Shown: positions 36,246-45,776 of the stretch, in pieces | How the letters are laid out: the number at the start of each line of letters is the position of its first letter | How positions within the stretch are numbered: position 1 is the first letter of the stretch | DNA from: Rhodobacteraceae bacterium UBA6197 | GTDB lineage: Bacteria > Pseudomonadota > Alphaproteobacteria > Rhodobacterales > Rhodobacteraceae | Reading direction: 5' to 3' | Assembly: GCA_002422085.1 (NCBI GenBank) | Contig: DISZ01000019.1 | Location: 325,378 to 389,377 of the forward strand | Length of the DNA stretch: 64,000 nt | The notes under the pieces: model-generated | Told to the model about the DNA's origin: nothing | Databases searched by the model: none | The model's input: only the letters and a program-made list of their open reading frames with translations | Made by a program: the position numbers and the translations under genes

Positions 36246-37024
36246 ACCGTATCTGGTCCTGGCTCGCCCTGTCCCTCGGGCTGGTCTATTTCTTCCTGCC
36301 ACTGATCGCCACGGTCGAGTTTTCGCTGAAGATGCGGCGCGGCGAATATTCGTTCGACGCCTACCGCAAGGTGCTCGAGGATCCGCGGTTTCAGGAAACC
36401 TTCAGCTATTCGGTGGTGATGGCGCTGTTCACCATTGCCTTTGGCGTGCTGCTGGTGGTGCCGACGGCCTATTGGGTGCGGCTGAAGCTGCCGCGCCTGC
36501 GCCCGGCGGTCGAATTCGTCACCTTGTTGCCGCTGGTGATCCCGGCGATCGTGGTGGTGTTCGGCTATATCCGGCTTTACAACACCTCAAGCTGGCTGCC
36601 GCTGACCGGCTCGGCGACGGGCACGAACCTGCTGTTGATGTTCGGCTATGCCATGCTGTCGCTGCCTTACATGTACCGCGCTGTCGATACCGGGCTGCGC
36701 ACCATCGACGTGGCCACCCTGACCGAGGCGGCGCAAAGTCTGGGCGCCGGCTGGATCACGATTCTGGCGCGAGTCATTTTGCCCAACGTGCTGATCGCGG
36801 TGCTGTCGGGGGCGTTTTTGACCTTCGCGATCGTGATCGGAGAATTCACCATGGCGGCGCTTTTGAACCGCCCGGCCTTCGGGCCTTATCTGCAACTGAT
36901 GGGTGCCAACCGCGCCTATGAACCGGCGGCACTGGCCGTCATAGCCTTTGCGGTGACCTGGGCCTGCATGGGGCTGATCCAGTTGATTACCCGGTTCTCC
37001 AAACATACGAAGGCGGCGCGCTGA
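36242..37024 (+). CDS. ABC transporter permease (PotC-like)
   Basis: A 260-residue permease with six helices and an EAA loop at TEAAQSLGAGWITILARVILP. ATG 36242 is preferred to the upstream ATG 36233 because it gives the usual ATGA overlap with the first permease and has AAAGGTGG at a good distance. The stop codon overlaps the ATPase ATG by one base (TGATG). Confidence 0.9.
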   Translation: MNRIWSWLALSLGLVYFFLPLIATVEFSLKMRRGEYSFDAYRKVLEDPRFQETFSYSVVMALFTIAFGVLLVVPTAYWVRLKLPRLRPAVEFVTLLPLVIPAIVVVFGYIRLYNTSSWLPLTGSATGTNLLLMFGYAMLSLPYMYRAVDTGLRTIDVATLTEAAQSLGAGWITILARVILPNVLIAVLSGAFLTFAIVIGEFTMAALLNRPAFGPYLQLMGANRAYEPAALAVIAFAVTWACMGLIQLITRFSKHTKAAR

Positions 37025-38073
37025 TGGCATTTCTGAAAATCGCACATCTTGAGAAATTTTTCGGCCCGATGCAGGTCGTCAAGGATTTCAACCTCGAGGT
37101 GGAACAGGGTGAATTCGTGTCGCTGCTGGGGCCGTCGGGCTGCGGCAAGACCACGGTTCTGCGGATGGTCGCGGGGTTCGAGGCACCGACCTCCGGCGTC
37201 ATCAGCATTGAAGACCAGGATGTCGTCCGGTTGAAACCGAACCAGCGCAACATCGGCATGGTGTTCCAAGCCTATGCGTTGTTTCCCAACCTGACGGTGG
37301 CGCAGAACGTGGCTTTCGGGCTGCGCGTCAAGGGCGTGCCACGCAGTGAAATCAAAAGCCGCGTTACCGAGATGCTGGATCTGATCGGCCTGCCCGATCT
37401 GGCAAACCGCTATCCGTTCCAGCTTTCGGGGGGCCAGCAACAGCGCGTGGCATTGGCGCGCGCGCTGGCGGTGCGACCTCAGGTGCTGCTGCTGGATGAA
37501 CCGCTCTCGGCGCTTGACGCGAAAATCCGCGTCAGCCTGCGCAACGAGATCCGGCTGATCCAGAAGAAACTGGGGATCACCACGATCTTCGTGACCCACG
37601 ATCAGGAAGAGGCCCTGTCGATGTCGGATCGGGTCGTGGTGATGCACAAGGGCATCGCCGATCAGGTCGGCACCCCGTTCGAGATCTACAACAAACCCAC
37701 CACCAAATTCGTCGCCACCTTCGTCGGCACACTCAACATCATCGAAGCCGAGGTCACCGACCCCGCCGCCGGTCAGGTTCGGATCGGCGCCACCACCGCC
37801 ACGCTGGGCCGCCCCTTGCCAAAGGGCAAGATCACCTTGGCTGCCCGACCGGAAATGGTCAGCCTTGGCACCGTGCCGGGGCGCGCGACGCTGCTGAAAG
37901 GGCGCGTGATCGATGTCGACTTTCTGGGCTCGGTGATCCGGCTGCGCGCCGATATCGGCGGCTCGGTGCTGGCGTTCGATACGTTCAACAACCCCAACAT
38001 CGTGCCACCCGCCGTGGGCGACGAGGTGGAAATGGCGCTGAATGCGGCGGATCTACTGCTGATCGACGGCTAG
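37024..38073 (+). CDS. ABC transporter ATPase (PotA/UgpC-like)
   Basis: A 349-residue ATPase. Walker A is GPSGCGKTT (about residue 36), the signature is LSGGQQQRVALARAL (about 135), Walker B is LLLDEPLSALD, and the switch histidine is in FVTHDQEEALSM. A C-terminal TOBE-type domain covers about residues 240-349, as in polyamine, Fe3+ and sugar importers. It closes the operon; a dispersed repeat with a GC hairpin follows 16 bp downstream. Confidence 0.93.
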   Translation: MAFLKIAHLEKFFGPMQVVKDFNLEVEQGEFVSLLGPSGCGKTTVLRMVAGFEAPTSGVISIEDQDVVRLKPNQRNIGMVFQAYALFPNLTVAQNVAFGLRVKGVPRSEIKSRVTEMLDLIGLPDLANRYPFQLSGGQQQRVALARALAVRPQVLLLDEPLSALDAKIRVSLRNEIRLIQKKLGITTIFVTHDQEEALSMSDRVVVMHKGIADQVGTPFEIYNKPTTKFVATFVGTLNIIEAEVTDPAAGQVRIGATTATLGRPLPKGKITLAARPEMVSLGTVPGRATLLKGRVIDVDFLGSVIRLRADIGGSVLAFDTFNNPNIVPPAVGDEVEMALNAADLLLIDG

Positions 38074-38089
38074 GCGCAGGCACCTTGTC

Positions 38090-38140
38090 TTCATCTTCGC
38101 GGAAATATCCTGCGGGGGTCCGGGGGTGCAAAACCCCCGG
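38090..38140. repeat. Dispersed intergenic repeat after the ABC operon
   Basis: TTCATCTTCG-CGG-AAATATCC (the same unit as at 1236) is followed by GCGGGGGT and the hairpin CCGGGGG-TGCAAAA-CCCCCGG. It sits between the convergent ABC operon and the RpiR gene and probably ends transcription. Confidence 0.72.
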
Positions 38141-38179
38141 CGGGCCGGGTCTGGCGCCAGAGCCCGTCTGAAGCGACGC

Positions 38180-39049
38180 CTATTTCACGCGACGAAAGAA
38201 CCGCGCGCGGGTGTAAAGCTCTTCCAGCCGTTTCATCCTCTTGGCCGTTTCTTCCCAGGTCAGGCTTTGCACCGCAGCCATCAGCGTTTCGACCAGCACC
38301 TGAAGCGCCACAGTGCTGTCCCAGGCCGAGGGAACCTCGATCTGGGCCGAAAAGCGGAACCGCGCATGGGCGGCGGCGGGCGAGACCCAAGGATCGGTAA
38401 TCAGCACGACCTCGGCGCCCTGTTCGGCGGCCATCTCGACCAGTTGCAGCACATTGTTTTCATAGCGGCGGATGTCGAAAGCCAACAACACATCACCCTT
38501 GCGCATCTCGATCATCGCCGCGGGCCAAGCGTTCGACATGTCCGAAATCAGGCTGACACCGGGACGGATGACCTTCATATGGGTAACAAAGTAATCGGCC
38601 ATCGCATGGGTGATGCGCCCCCCGGTGGCAAAGACCCGGCGCGACGGATCGGCCATCAGGGCAGCCGCGGCGTCAAACTCGGCGTGATCGATCTGCGCCA
38701 GCGTCGCTTGCAGATTTCCCAGCACCGCATCGGCAAATCGGTTGAGGATATGGGTGTCGGGCACCCCACCCGCCCAGCGATCATGCTTGGCCAGAGGCGA
38801 AATCAGCCGCTCTTCGACCTCGCGTCGGATCCCGGACTGAAAATCGGGATAGCCCTTGAAGCCCAGCTTTTGCACCAGCCTGACCACCGTGGGCGATGAC
38901 ACTTTGGCCGCCTTCGCCAGAGCGGTCACCGAACCCAGCGCCGCCACCGGGTAGTGCCGCAACAGATGCGATGCCAGTTGCCGTTCGGCCCGCGTCATGC
39001 CGTCGAAATCGGCGCGCAAGCGTTCTTCGACGGTTTTCTGATGTGCCAC
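38180..39049 (-). CDS. MurR/RpiR-family regulator
   Basis: A 289-residue regulator: N-terminal RpiR helix-turn-helix (GMTRAERQLASHLLRHYP, then SSPTVVRLVQKLGFKGYPDFQ) and a C-terminal SIS fold (VFATGGRITHAMADYFVTHM, VLLAFDIRRYENNVLQLVE), which normally senses a phosphorylated sugar or similar ligand. GTG 39049, or TTG 39052, is preferred because GGAAGGAG lies 6-9 bases upstream; a GTG at 39073 starts inside the ribosome site region. It lies between the ABC operon and the divergent catabolic operon and is probably the controller of both. Confidence 0.87.
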   Translation of the reverse strand: MAHQKTVEERLRADFDGMTRAERQLASHLLRHYPVAALGSVTALAKAAKVSSPTVVRLVQKLGFKGYPDFQSGIRREVEERLISPLAKHDRWAGGVPDTHILNRFADAVLGNLQATLAQIDHAEFDAAAALMADPSRRVFATGGRITHAMADYFVTHMKVIRPGVSLISDMSNAWPAAMIEMRKGDVLLAFDIRRYENNVLQLVEMAAEQGAEVVLITDPWVSPAAAHARFRFSAQIEVPSAWDSTVALQVLVETLMAAVQSLTWEETAKRMKRLEELYTRARFFRRVK

Positions 39050-39090
39050 CAAAACAGGCTCCTTCCGCGTCACGAAGTCGAGTCGTCAAG

Positions 39091-39105
39091 AACAGTTTGT
39101 AACAA
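39091..39105. promoter_or_regulatory. Candidate RpiR operator between regulator and catabolic operon
   Basis: AACAGTTTGTAACAA, with a TTGTAACAA palindromic core, resembles the site at 34044. It lies in the 144-bp divergent gap. A TTGACA at 39128 could be the -35 box of the operon starting at 39194, placing the motif just upstream of it. Confidence 0.4.
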
Positions 39106-39193
39106 CCGGCCGGCAATTGAAATGATATTGACAGAATCCTGCGCACAGTGGACCCTCACGACAACAATAGACAAGAATCGACAGGGAACAATC

Positions 39194-39967
39194 ATGGCAC
39201 CGCCTATACCCAAGTCTGGGCCAGATATGGCTGTGACGGTCGAGGCCCCGGCCGCACCCGGGCCATTTGTGCTGGTGTGCGAACATGCCTCCAACGCATT
39301 TCCGGCGCCCTGGGGCGATCTGGGGCTGAGCGCTGCGCAACGACAAGCGCATATCGCCTGGGATCCGGGTGCCTTGGGGCTGGCGCGCGCCTTGGCGCGG
39401 CGACTGGAGGCTCCTCTGGTGGCGGCAAACCAGTCGCGGCTGATCTATGACCTCAACCGCCCGCCACACTCGCCCGGCGCAATGGCGGCGCGCAGCGAGG
39501 TTCACGACATTCCGGGCAATGCGGCGCTGGGGCCGACCGAACGTCTGACCCGGACCGAGGCGATCTATCTGCCGTTTCACGCGCGCGTTCAGGCCGAACT
39601 CGCGCGTCGGCTGGCGCAGGGTCAGCGCCCGGTGATGGTCACGGTGCACAGCTTTACCCCGGTATTCAACGGCCAGCCCCGCGCGGTGGAACTGGGCATC
39701 ATTCATGATGCCGCCCCGGCGCTGGCCCAGGCCGTCCTGGCCGAATCCCTGACACAGACCCACCTGGCCGCGCGACTGAACGAACCCTATTCCGCCGCCG
39801 ACGAGGTTACGCATACACTGGCTTTGCACGCGACACCGATGGGACTTTTGAACGTCATGCTGGAAATTCGCAACGATCTGATCGCCACCCCCGAAGCCGA
39901 AGAGGGGATGGCCGAATTGTTGGCCCCGGTGCTGCGCGCAGCCCGTGCCCGGCTGGAGGCCGCCTGA
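39194..39967 (+). CDS. N-formylglutamate amidohydrolase-like protein
   Basis: A 257-residue protein of the FGase (HutG-type) family with VLVCEHASNAFPAPWGDLGL, a conserved WDPGALGLA and MVTVHSFTPVFNGQPR (metal and substrate residues), which resemble M14-like zinc hydrolases. True N-formylglutamate hydrolysis is tied to histidine breakdown, but no hut genes are here. The context rather suggests hydrolysis of an N-acyl or gamma-glutamyl compound. It is first in a plus-strand operon and its stop overlaps the TRAP small permease start by one base. Confidence 0.85.
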   Translation: MAPPIPKSGPDMAVTVEAPAAPGPFVLVCEHASNAFPAPWGDLGLSAAQRQAHIAWDPGALGLARALARRLEAPLVAANQSRLIYDLNRPPHSPGAMAARSEVHDIPGNAALGPTERLTRTEAIYLPFHARVQAELARRLAQGQRPVMVTVHSFTPVFNGQPRAVELGIIHDAAPALAQAVLAESLTQTHLAARLNEPYSAADEVTHTLALHATPMGLLNVMLEIRNDLIATPEAEEGMAELLAPVLRAARARLEAA

Positions 39968-40473
39968 TGCCACAATGGATGAAAACCTATGTCCGCGTGG
40001 TCGAGGCGGTAAACTACCGCGTCGGGCGGTTCGCGATGTATCTGCTGTTCGTGATGATGGCGATCTTGCTGTGGTCCTCGGCCAGCAAGGTGGTGCATCT
40101 GCCCGCCAACTGGACGCTGGAAATGGCGCAATTCACGCTGGTCGCCTATTACCTTCTGGGGGCGCCCTATTCGTTTCAACTGGGCACAAATGTGCGGATG
40201 GACCTGCTTTACGCCCGGCTGAACCTGCGCGCGCAGGCGCTTTGGGATGTGTTCACCGTTTTCGCGCTGCTCTTTTATCTGGGCGTCATGCTTTATGGCG
40301 CGGTCGAAAGCACCGTCTATTCGTTTGAGGTGGGCGAACGCAGCCCGACCGCCTGGCGGCCCTATCTGTGGCCGATCAAGGTGATTATCTGTTCCAGTTT
40401 CGTGCTGATGATCCTTCAGGCGCTGGTCCATCTTTTCCGCGATTTTGCGGTATTGCGCGGAGAAGAAATCTGA
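39967..40473 (+). CDS. TRAP transporter small permease (DctQ type)
   Basis: A 168-residue four-helix protein with FAMYLLFVMMAILLWSSASK and FQLGTNVRMDLLYARL, typical of the small TRAP subunit. Overlaps of one base with both neighbours (TGATG) show tight operon structure. It is unrelated in sequence beyond the family to the small permease at 31057. Confidence 0.9.
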   Translation: MPQWMKTYVRVVEAVNYRVGRFAMYLLFVMMAILLWSSASKVVHLPANWTLEMAQFTLVAYYLLGAPYSFQLGTNVRMDLLYARLNLRAQALWDVFTVFALLFYLGVMLYGAVESTVYSFEVGERSPTAWRPYLWPIKVIICSSFVLMILQALVHLFRDFAVLRGEEI

Positions 40474-41798
40474 TGTCCTACGAGATGATCGCCATTTTGA
40501 TGTTCTCGACGATGCTGTTGATGATGATTACCGGGCAGCGGGTGTTTGGCGCAATCGGCTTCGTTGCGGTGGTGGCGGCACTGGCGCTTTGGGGCACCGG
40601 CGGGTCGGACATGGGCTTTTCGGCGGTGATGAAGCTGATGAAGTGGAACTCGCTGCTGACGCTGCCGATGTTCGTGTTCATGGGCTATGTGATGTCGGAA
40701 AGCCGGCTGGCCGAAGACCTTTACAAGATGTTCCACGTCTGGTTCGGGCCGATGCCGGGTGGGCTGGCGATCGGCACGATCATGCTGATGGTGATGATCT
40801 CGGCGATGAACGGGCTTAGTGTGGCGGGCATGGCCATTGGCGCCACCATCGCGCTGCCGGAACTGGTCAAGCGCAACTACGACAAGCTGATGATCTCGGG
40901 GGTGATTCAGGGCGGCTCGAGCCTTGGGATTCTGATCCCGCCCTCGGTGGTGCTGGTGCTTTTTGCGCAGATTGCCAAGCAACCGGTCAGCCAGCTTTGG
41001 CTGGCGGGGCTGATGCCGGGGCTTCTGATGGCGGTGATGTTCATCATCTATATCACGCTGCGCTGCGCGATCACGCCCAGCCTCGCCCCTGCCCTTTCGG
41101 CCGAAGAGCGCGCCGAAATCAGCTGGGCCGAGCGGTTCCGGCTGTTGCGCGCGGGCCTGCTGCCGGTGTTCATCTTTGCCGCGATGATGGTGCCGTTTGT
41201 CAAAGGCTGGACCAGCCTGACCGAAAGCTCGGTGGTGGGGGCGTTGACCGCCGTGGTGGCAGCCGTCATCAAGGGCCGCTTTACCCGCGAGGTGTTCGAG
41301 GTCGCCACCCGCAGCACTCTGGCGATCACCACGATGTTCATGCTGATCATCATGGCGGCGCTGTCATTTGGCGCGGTGTTCGACGGGCTGGGGGCGGGCC
41401 GGGCAATCGAGAACTTCTTCATCACCGATCTGGGTTTGACGCCGATGCAGGTGCTGATCATGATGCAGGCCTCGTTCTTGATCATGGGGATGTTTCTGGA
41501 CGACACAGCGATGCTGGTGATCGTGGCGCCGATCTATGTCGGGTTGGCCAAGGCGCTGGGGTTCGATCTGATCTGGTATGGTGTGCTTTACACGATCACG
41601 TGCCAAGTCGCCTACCTGACGCCACCCTTTGGCTACAACTTGTTTTTGATGCGCGCGATGGCACCCGATGACTTTACGCTGCCGGTCATCTACCGTTCCG
41701 TCGTGCCCTTCGTTGCGGTGATGATGGTGACATTGATCGTGGTCATCATGTTCCCGCAGATAGCACTGTGGTTGCCACAAACCATTTACGCAAGATGA
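40473..41798 (+). CDS. TRAP transporter large permease (DctM type)
   Basis: A 441-residue protein with about twelve helices, GGSSLGILIPPSVVLVLFAQ and VAYLTPPFGYNLFLMRAMAP signatures, and a duplicated half structure. The second TPPFGYNLFL version is typical of TRAP systems that carry 2-oxo acids or similar carboxylates in the DctM-2/FcbT3 group. It starts on the small permease stop codon. Confidence 0.92.
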   Translation: MSYEMIAILMFSTMLLMMITGQRVFGAIGFVAVVAALALWGTGGSDMGFSAVMKLMKWNSLLTLPMFVFMGYVMSESRLAEDLYKMFHVWFGPMPGGLAIGTIMLMVMISAMNGLSVAGMAIGATIALPELVKRNYDKLMISGVIQGGSSLGILIPPSVVLVLFAQIAKQPVSQLWLAGLMPGLLMAVMFIIYITLRCAITPSLAPALSAEERAEISWAERFRLLRAGLLPVFIFAAMMVPFVKGWTSLTESSVVGALTAVVAAVIKGRFTREVFEVATRSTLAITTMFMLIIMAALSFGAVFDGLGAGRAIENFFITDLGLTPMQVLIMMQASFLIMGMFLDDTAMLVIVAPIYVGLAKALGFDLIWYGVLYTITCQVAYLTPPFGYNLFLMRAMAPDDFTLPVIYRSVVPFVAVMMVTLIVVIMFPQIALWLPQTIYAR

Positions 41799-41844
41799 CA
41801 ATAACCCCGAATGGGAAAGACCCAACCAACAAGGAGAGATCACG

Positions 41845-42882
41845 ATGACGACGACAAGACGGAAGTTCCTGACCTCGGGCGCACTGGCCGCCGGGGCTGC
41901 CACGGTGGCCGCCCCCGCGCTGGCGCAGGCGCCGATCAAATGGCGTTTGCAAACCTATGCCGGGCCCGCGCTGGGCGAACATGTGATCAAGCCGGCGATC
42001 GAGGCGTTCAACACCATCGCCGCAGGCCAGATGGAGATCGAGCTTTACTACGCCGATCAGCTGGTTCCCACGGCCGAGCTGTTCCGCGCCATGCAAAAGG
42101 GCACCATCGACGCCGTGCAATCGGATGATGACAGCATGGCAAGCCCCACCGATGTGACCGTGTTTGGCGGTTACTTCCCGCTGGCGCTAAAGTTTTCGCT
42201 GGATGTTCCGGCGTTGTTCAATGACTACGGTCTGGATGAGATCTGGAAGGAAGAATACGCCAAGGTCGGGGTCAAGCATATCTCGGCCGGCTCGTGGGAT
42301 CCGTGCAACTTTGCCACGATCAAGCCGATCAACAGCCTCGAAGACCTCAAGGGAAAACGGATCTTCACCTTCCCGACGGCGGGTCGCTTCCTTTCGCGCT
42401 TTGGCGTGGTGCCGGTGACGCTGCCGTGGGAAGATGTCGAAGTGGCGCTGCAAACCGGCGAGCTGGACGGCATCGCCTGGTCGGGGATCACCGAGGACTA
42501 CACGGTCGGCTGGGCCAATGTGACCGAGTATTTCCTGACCAACAACATCTCGGGCGCCTGGATCGGCCATTTCTTCGCCAATATGGACCGCTGGAACGAG
42601 GTGCCGCCGCACCTGCAAGAGCTGTTGAAAGTGTGCTTTGAATCATCGCACTACTATCGTCAGCACTGGTATTGGGCAGGCGAGGCGCGGCTGCGGGTCG
42701 AAGAGACCAAGCTGAAGCTGACCACCATTCCCGACGCCGAATGGGCGCAGGTCGAGGCCGAGGCAAGCAATTTCTGGGACGAGATCGCCGCCGAAAGCCC
42801 GGTCAAGGCGAAGGTTGTGGAAATCTTCAAGAAGTACAACGAAACGATGGTCAAGGCCGGTCGGCCTTATCGCAACACCTGA
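41845..42882 (+). CDS. TRAP substrate-binding protein with Tat signal
   Basis: A 345-residue binding protein whose leader begins MTTTRRKFLTSGALAAGAAT, a twin-arginine signal, so it is exported folded. The mature part has ADQLVPTAELFRAMQKGTIDAVQ and KGKRIFTFPTAGRFLSRFG, typical of the TakP/DctP group that binds 2-oxo acids or related carboxylates. Aromatic residues WSGITEDYTVGWANV line the usual pocket. It lies 46 bp after the large permease, with a good AAGGAGA site. Confidence 0.9.
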   Translation: MTTTRRKFLTSGALAAGAATVAAPALAQAPIKWRLQTYAGPALGEHVIKPAIEAFNTIAAGQMEIELYYADQLVPTAELFRAMQKGTIDAVQSDDDSMASPTDVTVFGGYFPLALKFSLDVPALFNDYGLDEIWKEEYAKVGVKHISAGSWDPCNFATIKPINSLEDLKGKRIFTFPTAGRFLSRFGVVPVTLPWEDVEVALQTGELDGIAWSGITEDYTVGWANVTEYFLTNNISGAWIGHFFANMDRWNEVPPHLQELLKVCFESSHYYRQHWYWAGEARLRVEETKLKLTTIPDAEWAQVEAEASNFWDEIAAESPVKAKVVEIFKKYNETMVKAGRPYRNT

Positions 42883-42980
42883 GACTGACGGTGGCGGCGC
42901 GGGGTCATGCCGACCCCGCGCCCTTACCCCTATATCCGGCTGGTCCGGTCCCAAGCGCGTGCGACAGGAGGAAACGTCAA

Positions 42981-44345
42981 ATGCCCGCCAACCTGACCTT
43001 TGATGGTCTGAAGAAAGCCGTCGCCTCGGGCGAAATCGATACTGTGGTCACCTGTCTGACGGATATGCAGGGCCGCCTGATGGGCAAACGCTTTGTTGCG
43101 CAGCATTTTGTGGAAAGCGCCTGGGAAGAGACCCATTGCTGCAATTACCTGCTGGCCACGGATCTGGAAATGACCACGGTGCAGGGGTATGAGTCCACCT
43201 CTTGGGCCGCAGGCTATGGCGACTATATGATGAAGCCGGACCTGGCCACGCTGCGGCGTATCCCCTGGTTGCCGGGCACGGCGCTGGTGATGTGTGACGT
43301 GCTCGACCATCACACCCATGAACCGGTTCCGCACGCGCCGCGTTCTGTGCTGCAAAAGCAGATTGCGCGGGCCAGGGCGATGGGGTTCGAGCCGATGATG
43401 GCGACCGAGCTTGAATTCTATCTATTCGAGCAGAGCTTTGCCGAATTGTTCGATTCACGCTATTTTGAGCCCGTCCCTTTGGCGCGCTACAACATTGATT
43501 ATTCGATTTTCGGCAGTTCGCGCGATGAACCGATCATGCGCGCGATCCGCAACGGGCTTTATGGCGCGGGGATTCCGATCGAATGTTCGAAGGGCGAGGC
43601 CGATGCCGGGCAAGAAGAGGTCAACGCGAAATACTCGGACGCACTAGACACCGCCGACATGCACGCGATCATCAAGCAAGGCGTGAAGGAAATCGCGCAG
43701 GCGCATGACGCCAGCGTGACCTTCATGGCGAAATACGATCACCGCAAGGCAGGATCGTCCAGCCATGTGCACCAGTCGCTGTGGCAAGGTGGCAAGCCCT
43801 CGTTCCGCGATGAAAAAGACCCGCACGGCATGTCGCAACTGATGCGCCACTACATCGCCGGGCAATTGGCCCATGCCGCCGAGATCACCTATTTCCTCGC
43901 GCCCTATGTCAACAGCTACAAACGCTTTGTGGTCGGCATGTTCGCCCCCACCAAGGCGGTCTGGAGCCTCGACAACCGCACCGCCGGATTCCGCGTCTGC
44001 GGCGAGGGCACCAAGGCCGTGCGGGTAGAATGTCGCATCGGCGGCGCCGATCTGAACCCCTATCTTGCCTGTGCCGCCCTTCTGGCGGCGGGTCTTGACG
44101 GGATCGAGCAGAAGATGGAACTGGAGCCGGCAATCTCGGGCGATATCTATCAGGCGGGCAAAGTGCGCGAGATCCCGAAAACGCTGGGTGCCGCGGCGCA
44201 GGCCCTGCACGGCTCGACGATGCTGCGCGCGGCCCTGGGGGACGACGTGGTGGACCATTACCACCGCGCCGCGCAGTGGGAACTGGAAGAACAAAACCGT
44301 GTCGTGACCGATTGGGAAGTGGCCCGGGGCTTTGAACGCGCCTGA
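42981..44345 (+). CDS. Glutamine-synthetase-like gamma-glutamyl ligase
   Basis: A 454-residue enzyme of the GS fold. The N-terminal beta-grasp precedes the catalytic part with ATELEFYLF, HVHQSLW, NSYKRF and NRTAGFRVCGEGTKAVRVE. The glutamate and metal residues are kept, but the sequence belongs to the PuuA/GlnA3-like branch, which joins glutamate to amines rather than ammonia. The neighbouring transporters, dehydrogenases and hydrolase point to an amine or amino alcohol as substrate, unproven. An AGGAGGAAA site precedes ATG 42981. Confidence 0.88.
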   Translation: MPANLTFDGLKKAVASGEIDTVVTCLTDMQGRLMGKRFVAQHFVESAWEETHCCNYLLATDLEMTTVQGYESTSWAAGYGDYMMKPDLATLRRIPWLPGTALVMCDVLDHHTHEPVPHAPRSVLQKQIARARAMGFEPMMATELEFYLFEQSFAELFDSRYFEPVPLARYNIDYSIFGSSRDEPIMRAIRNGLYGAGIPIECSKGEADAGQEEVNAKYSDALDTADMHAIIKQGVKEIAQAHDASVTFMAKYDHRKAGSSSHVHQSLWQGGKPSFRDEKDPHGMSQLMRHYIAGQLAHAAEITYFLAPYVNSYKRFVVGMFAPTKAVWSLDNRTAGFRVCGEGTKAVRVECRIGGADLNPYLACAALLAAGLDGIEQKMELEPAISGDIYQAGKVREIPKTLGAAAQALHGSTMLRAALGDDVVDHYHRAAQWELEEQNRVVTDWEVARGFERA

Positions 44346-44387
44346 GGCGCAAAGGTTGCGCCGAAGGGCGCCAGAAGGACGAAACCG

Positions 44388-45776
44388 ATGACGAAAATGA
44401 TTCAATGCATCTCGCCCGTCGATGGGCGGGTCTATGCGGAACGCGCGGCCCTGAGCATGGTCGATGCCGAGGCCATGGCGGCGCGGGCCCACGCCGCCCA
44501 AGGCCCTTGGGCCGCGCGCCCTCTGGCTGAACGCATCGCGCTGGTGCAGGCCGGTGTGGCCAAGCTGAACGAGATGAAAGATGTGCTGGTCGAGGAACTG
44601 GCCTGGCAGATGGGCCGCCCGACCCGCTATGGCGGCGAATTTGGCGGCGTGAACGACCGCACCGCCTATATGTCGGAGATTGCGGCCAGCGCGCTGGCGC
44701 CGATGGTGGTCGAGGCCTCGGACCGTTTCGAACGCCGGATCGAACGCGAACCAGTGGGCGTGGTCTTCGTGCTGGCGCCGTGGAACTACCCCTACCTCAC
44801 CTCGATCAACACCATCATCCCGGCGCTGATCGCCGGCAACACGGTCGTGCTGAAACACGCCAGCCAGACGCTTCTGGTCGGTGAACGCCTGGCCGAGGCC
44901 TTCCACGCCGGCGGCGTGCCGAAGGACGTGTTCCAGAACGTGGTGCTGGACCACGCCACGACCGAGGCCCTGATCGGCGCGCGGGCGTTCAACTTCATCA
45001 ACTTCACCGGCTCGGTCGGGGGTGGCGCCGCGATGGAGCGCGCCGCAGCGGGCACCTTTACCGGGCTGGGGCTGGAACTGGGCGGCAAGGACCCCGCCTA
45101 TGTGATGGACGACGCCGACCTCGATGCCGCCGTTGACAGCCTGATGGACGGCGCGATGTATAACGCCGGCCAATGTTGCTGCGGGATCGAGCGGATCTAT
45201 GTCCACCAAAGCCTCTATGACGCCTTCGTCAAGAAAGCGGTGGCGTGGGTCAAGGGGCTGAAGCTTGGCAACCCGTTCGAGCCCGCCACCACCATCGGCC
45301 CGATGGCCAACAAGCGCTTCGCCCATGTCGTGCGCGAACAGATCGCCGAGGCCGTGGCCGAGGGTGCCACACCGTTGATCGACGCGAGCCTGTTTCCCGA
45401 GGATGACGGCGGCGCCTATATCGCGCCGCAGATCTTGGTGAATGTGAACCACGAAATGCGGGTGATGCGTGAAGAAAGCTTTGGCCCCGTGGTCGGCATC
45501 ATGCCGGTGAAAGACGACGCCGAGGCGGTGGCGGTGATGAACGACAGCCCCTATGGGCTGACCGCCTCGCTTTGGACCAAAGACGCTGAACGCGCCGCGC
45601 GGATCGGTGCCGATCTGGACACCGGCACGATCTTCATGAACCGCTGCGATTACCTCGACCCGGCGCTGTGCTGGACCGGGTGCAAGGACACGGGCCGGGG
45701 CGGCAGCCTGTCGGTCTTGGGCTTCTACTCGGTCACGCGGCCGAAATCCTACCATCTGAAAAAGGTGACGAAATGA
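44388..45776 (+). CDS. NAD(P)-dependent aldehyde dehydrogenase
   Basis: A 462-residue enzyme with APWNYPYLTSINTIIPALIAGNTV (cofactor site), catalytic Glu in LGLELGGKDPAYVMD and catalytic Cys in NAGQCCCGIERIYVH. The C-terminal oligomerisation part is full length. It oxidises an aldehyde to the acid. Three cysteines in a row at the active site are notable. It lies between the gamma-glutamyl ligase and the alcohol dehydrogenase and overlaps the latter by 4 bp, so they likely act on consecutive intermediates. Confidence 0.93.
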   Translation: MTKMIQCISPVDGRVYAERAALSMVDAEAMAARAHAAQGPWAARPLAERIALVQAGVAKLNEMKDVLVEELAWQMGRPTRYGGEFGGVNDRTAYMSEIAASALAPMVVEASDRFERRIEREPVGVVFVLAPWNYPYLTSINTIIPALIAGNTVVLKHASQTLLVGERLAEAFHAGGVPKDVFQNVVLDHATTEALIGARAFNFINFTGSVGGGAAMERAAAGTFTGLGLELGGKDPAYVMDDADLDAAVDSLMDGAMYNAGQCCCGIERIYVHQSLYDAFVKKAVAWVKGLKLGNPFEPATTIGPMANKRFAHVVREQIAEAVAEGATPLIDASLFPEDDGGAYIAPQILVNVNHEMRVMREESFGPVVGIMPVKDDAEAVAVMNDSPYGLTASLWTKDAERAARIGADLDTGTIFMNRCDYLDPALCWTGCKDTGRGGSLSVLGFYSVTRPKSYHLKKVTK

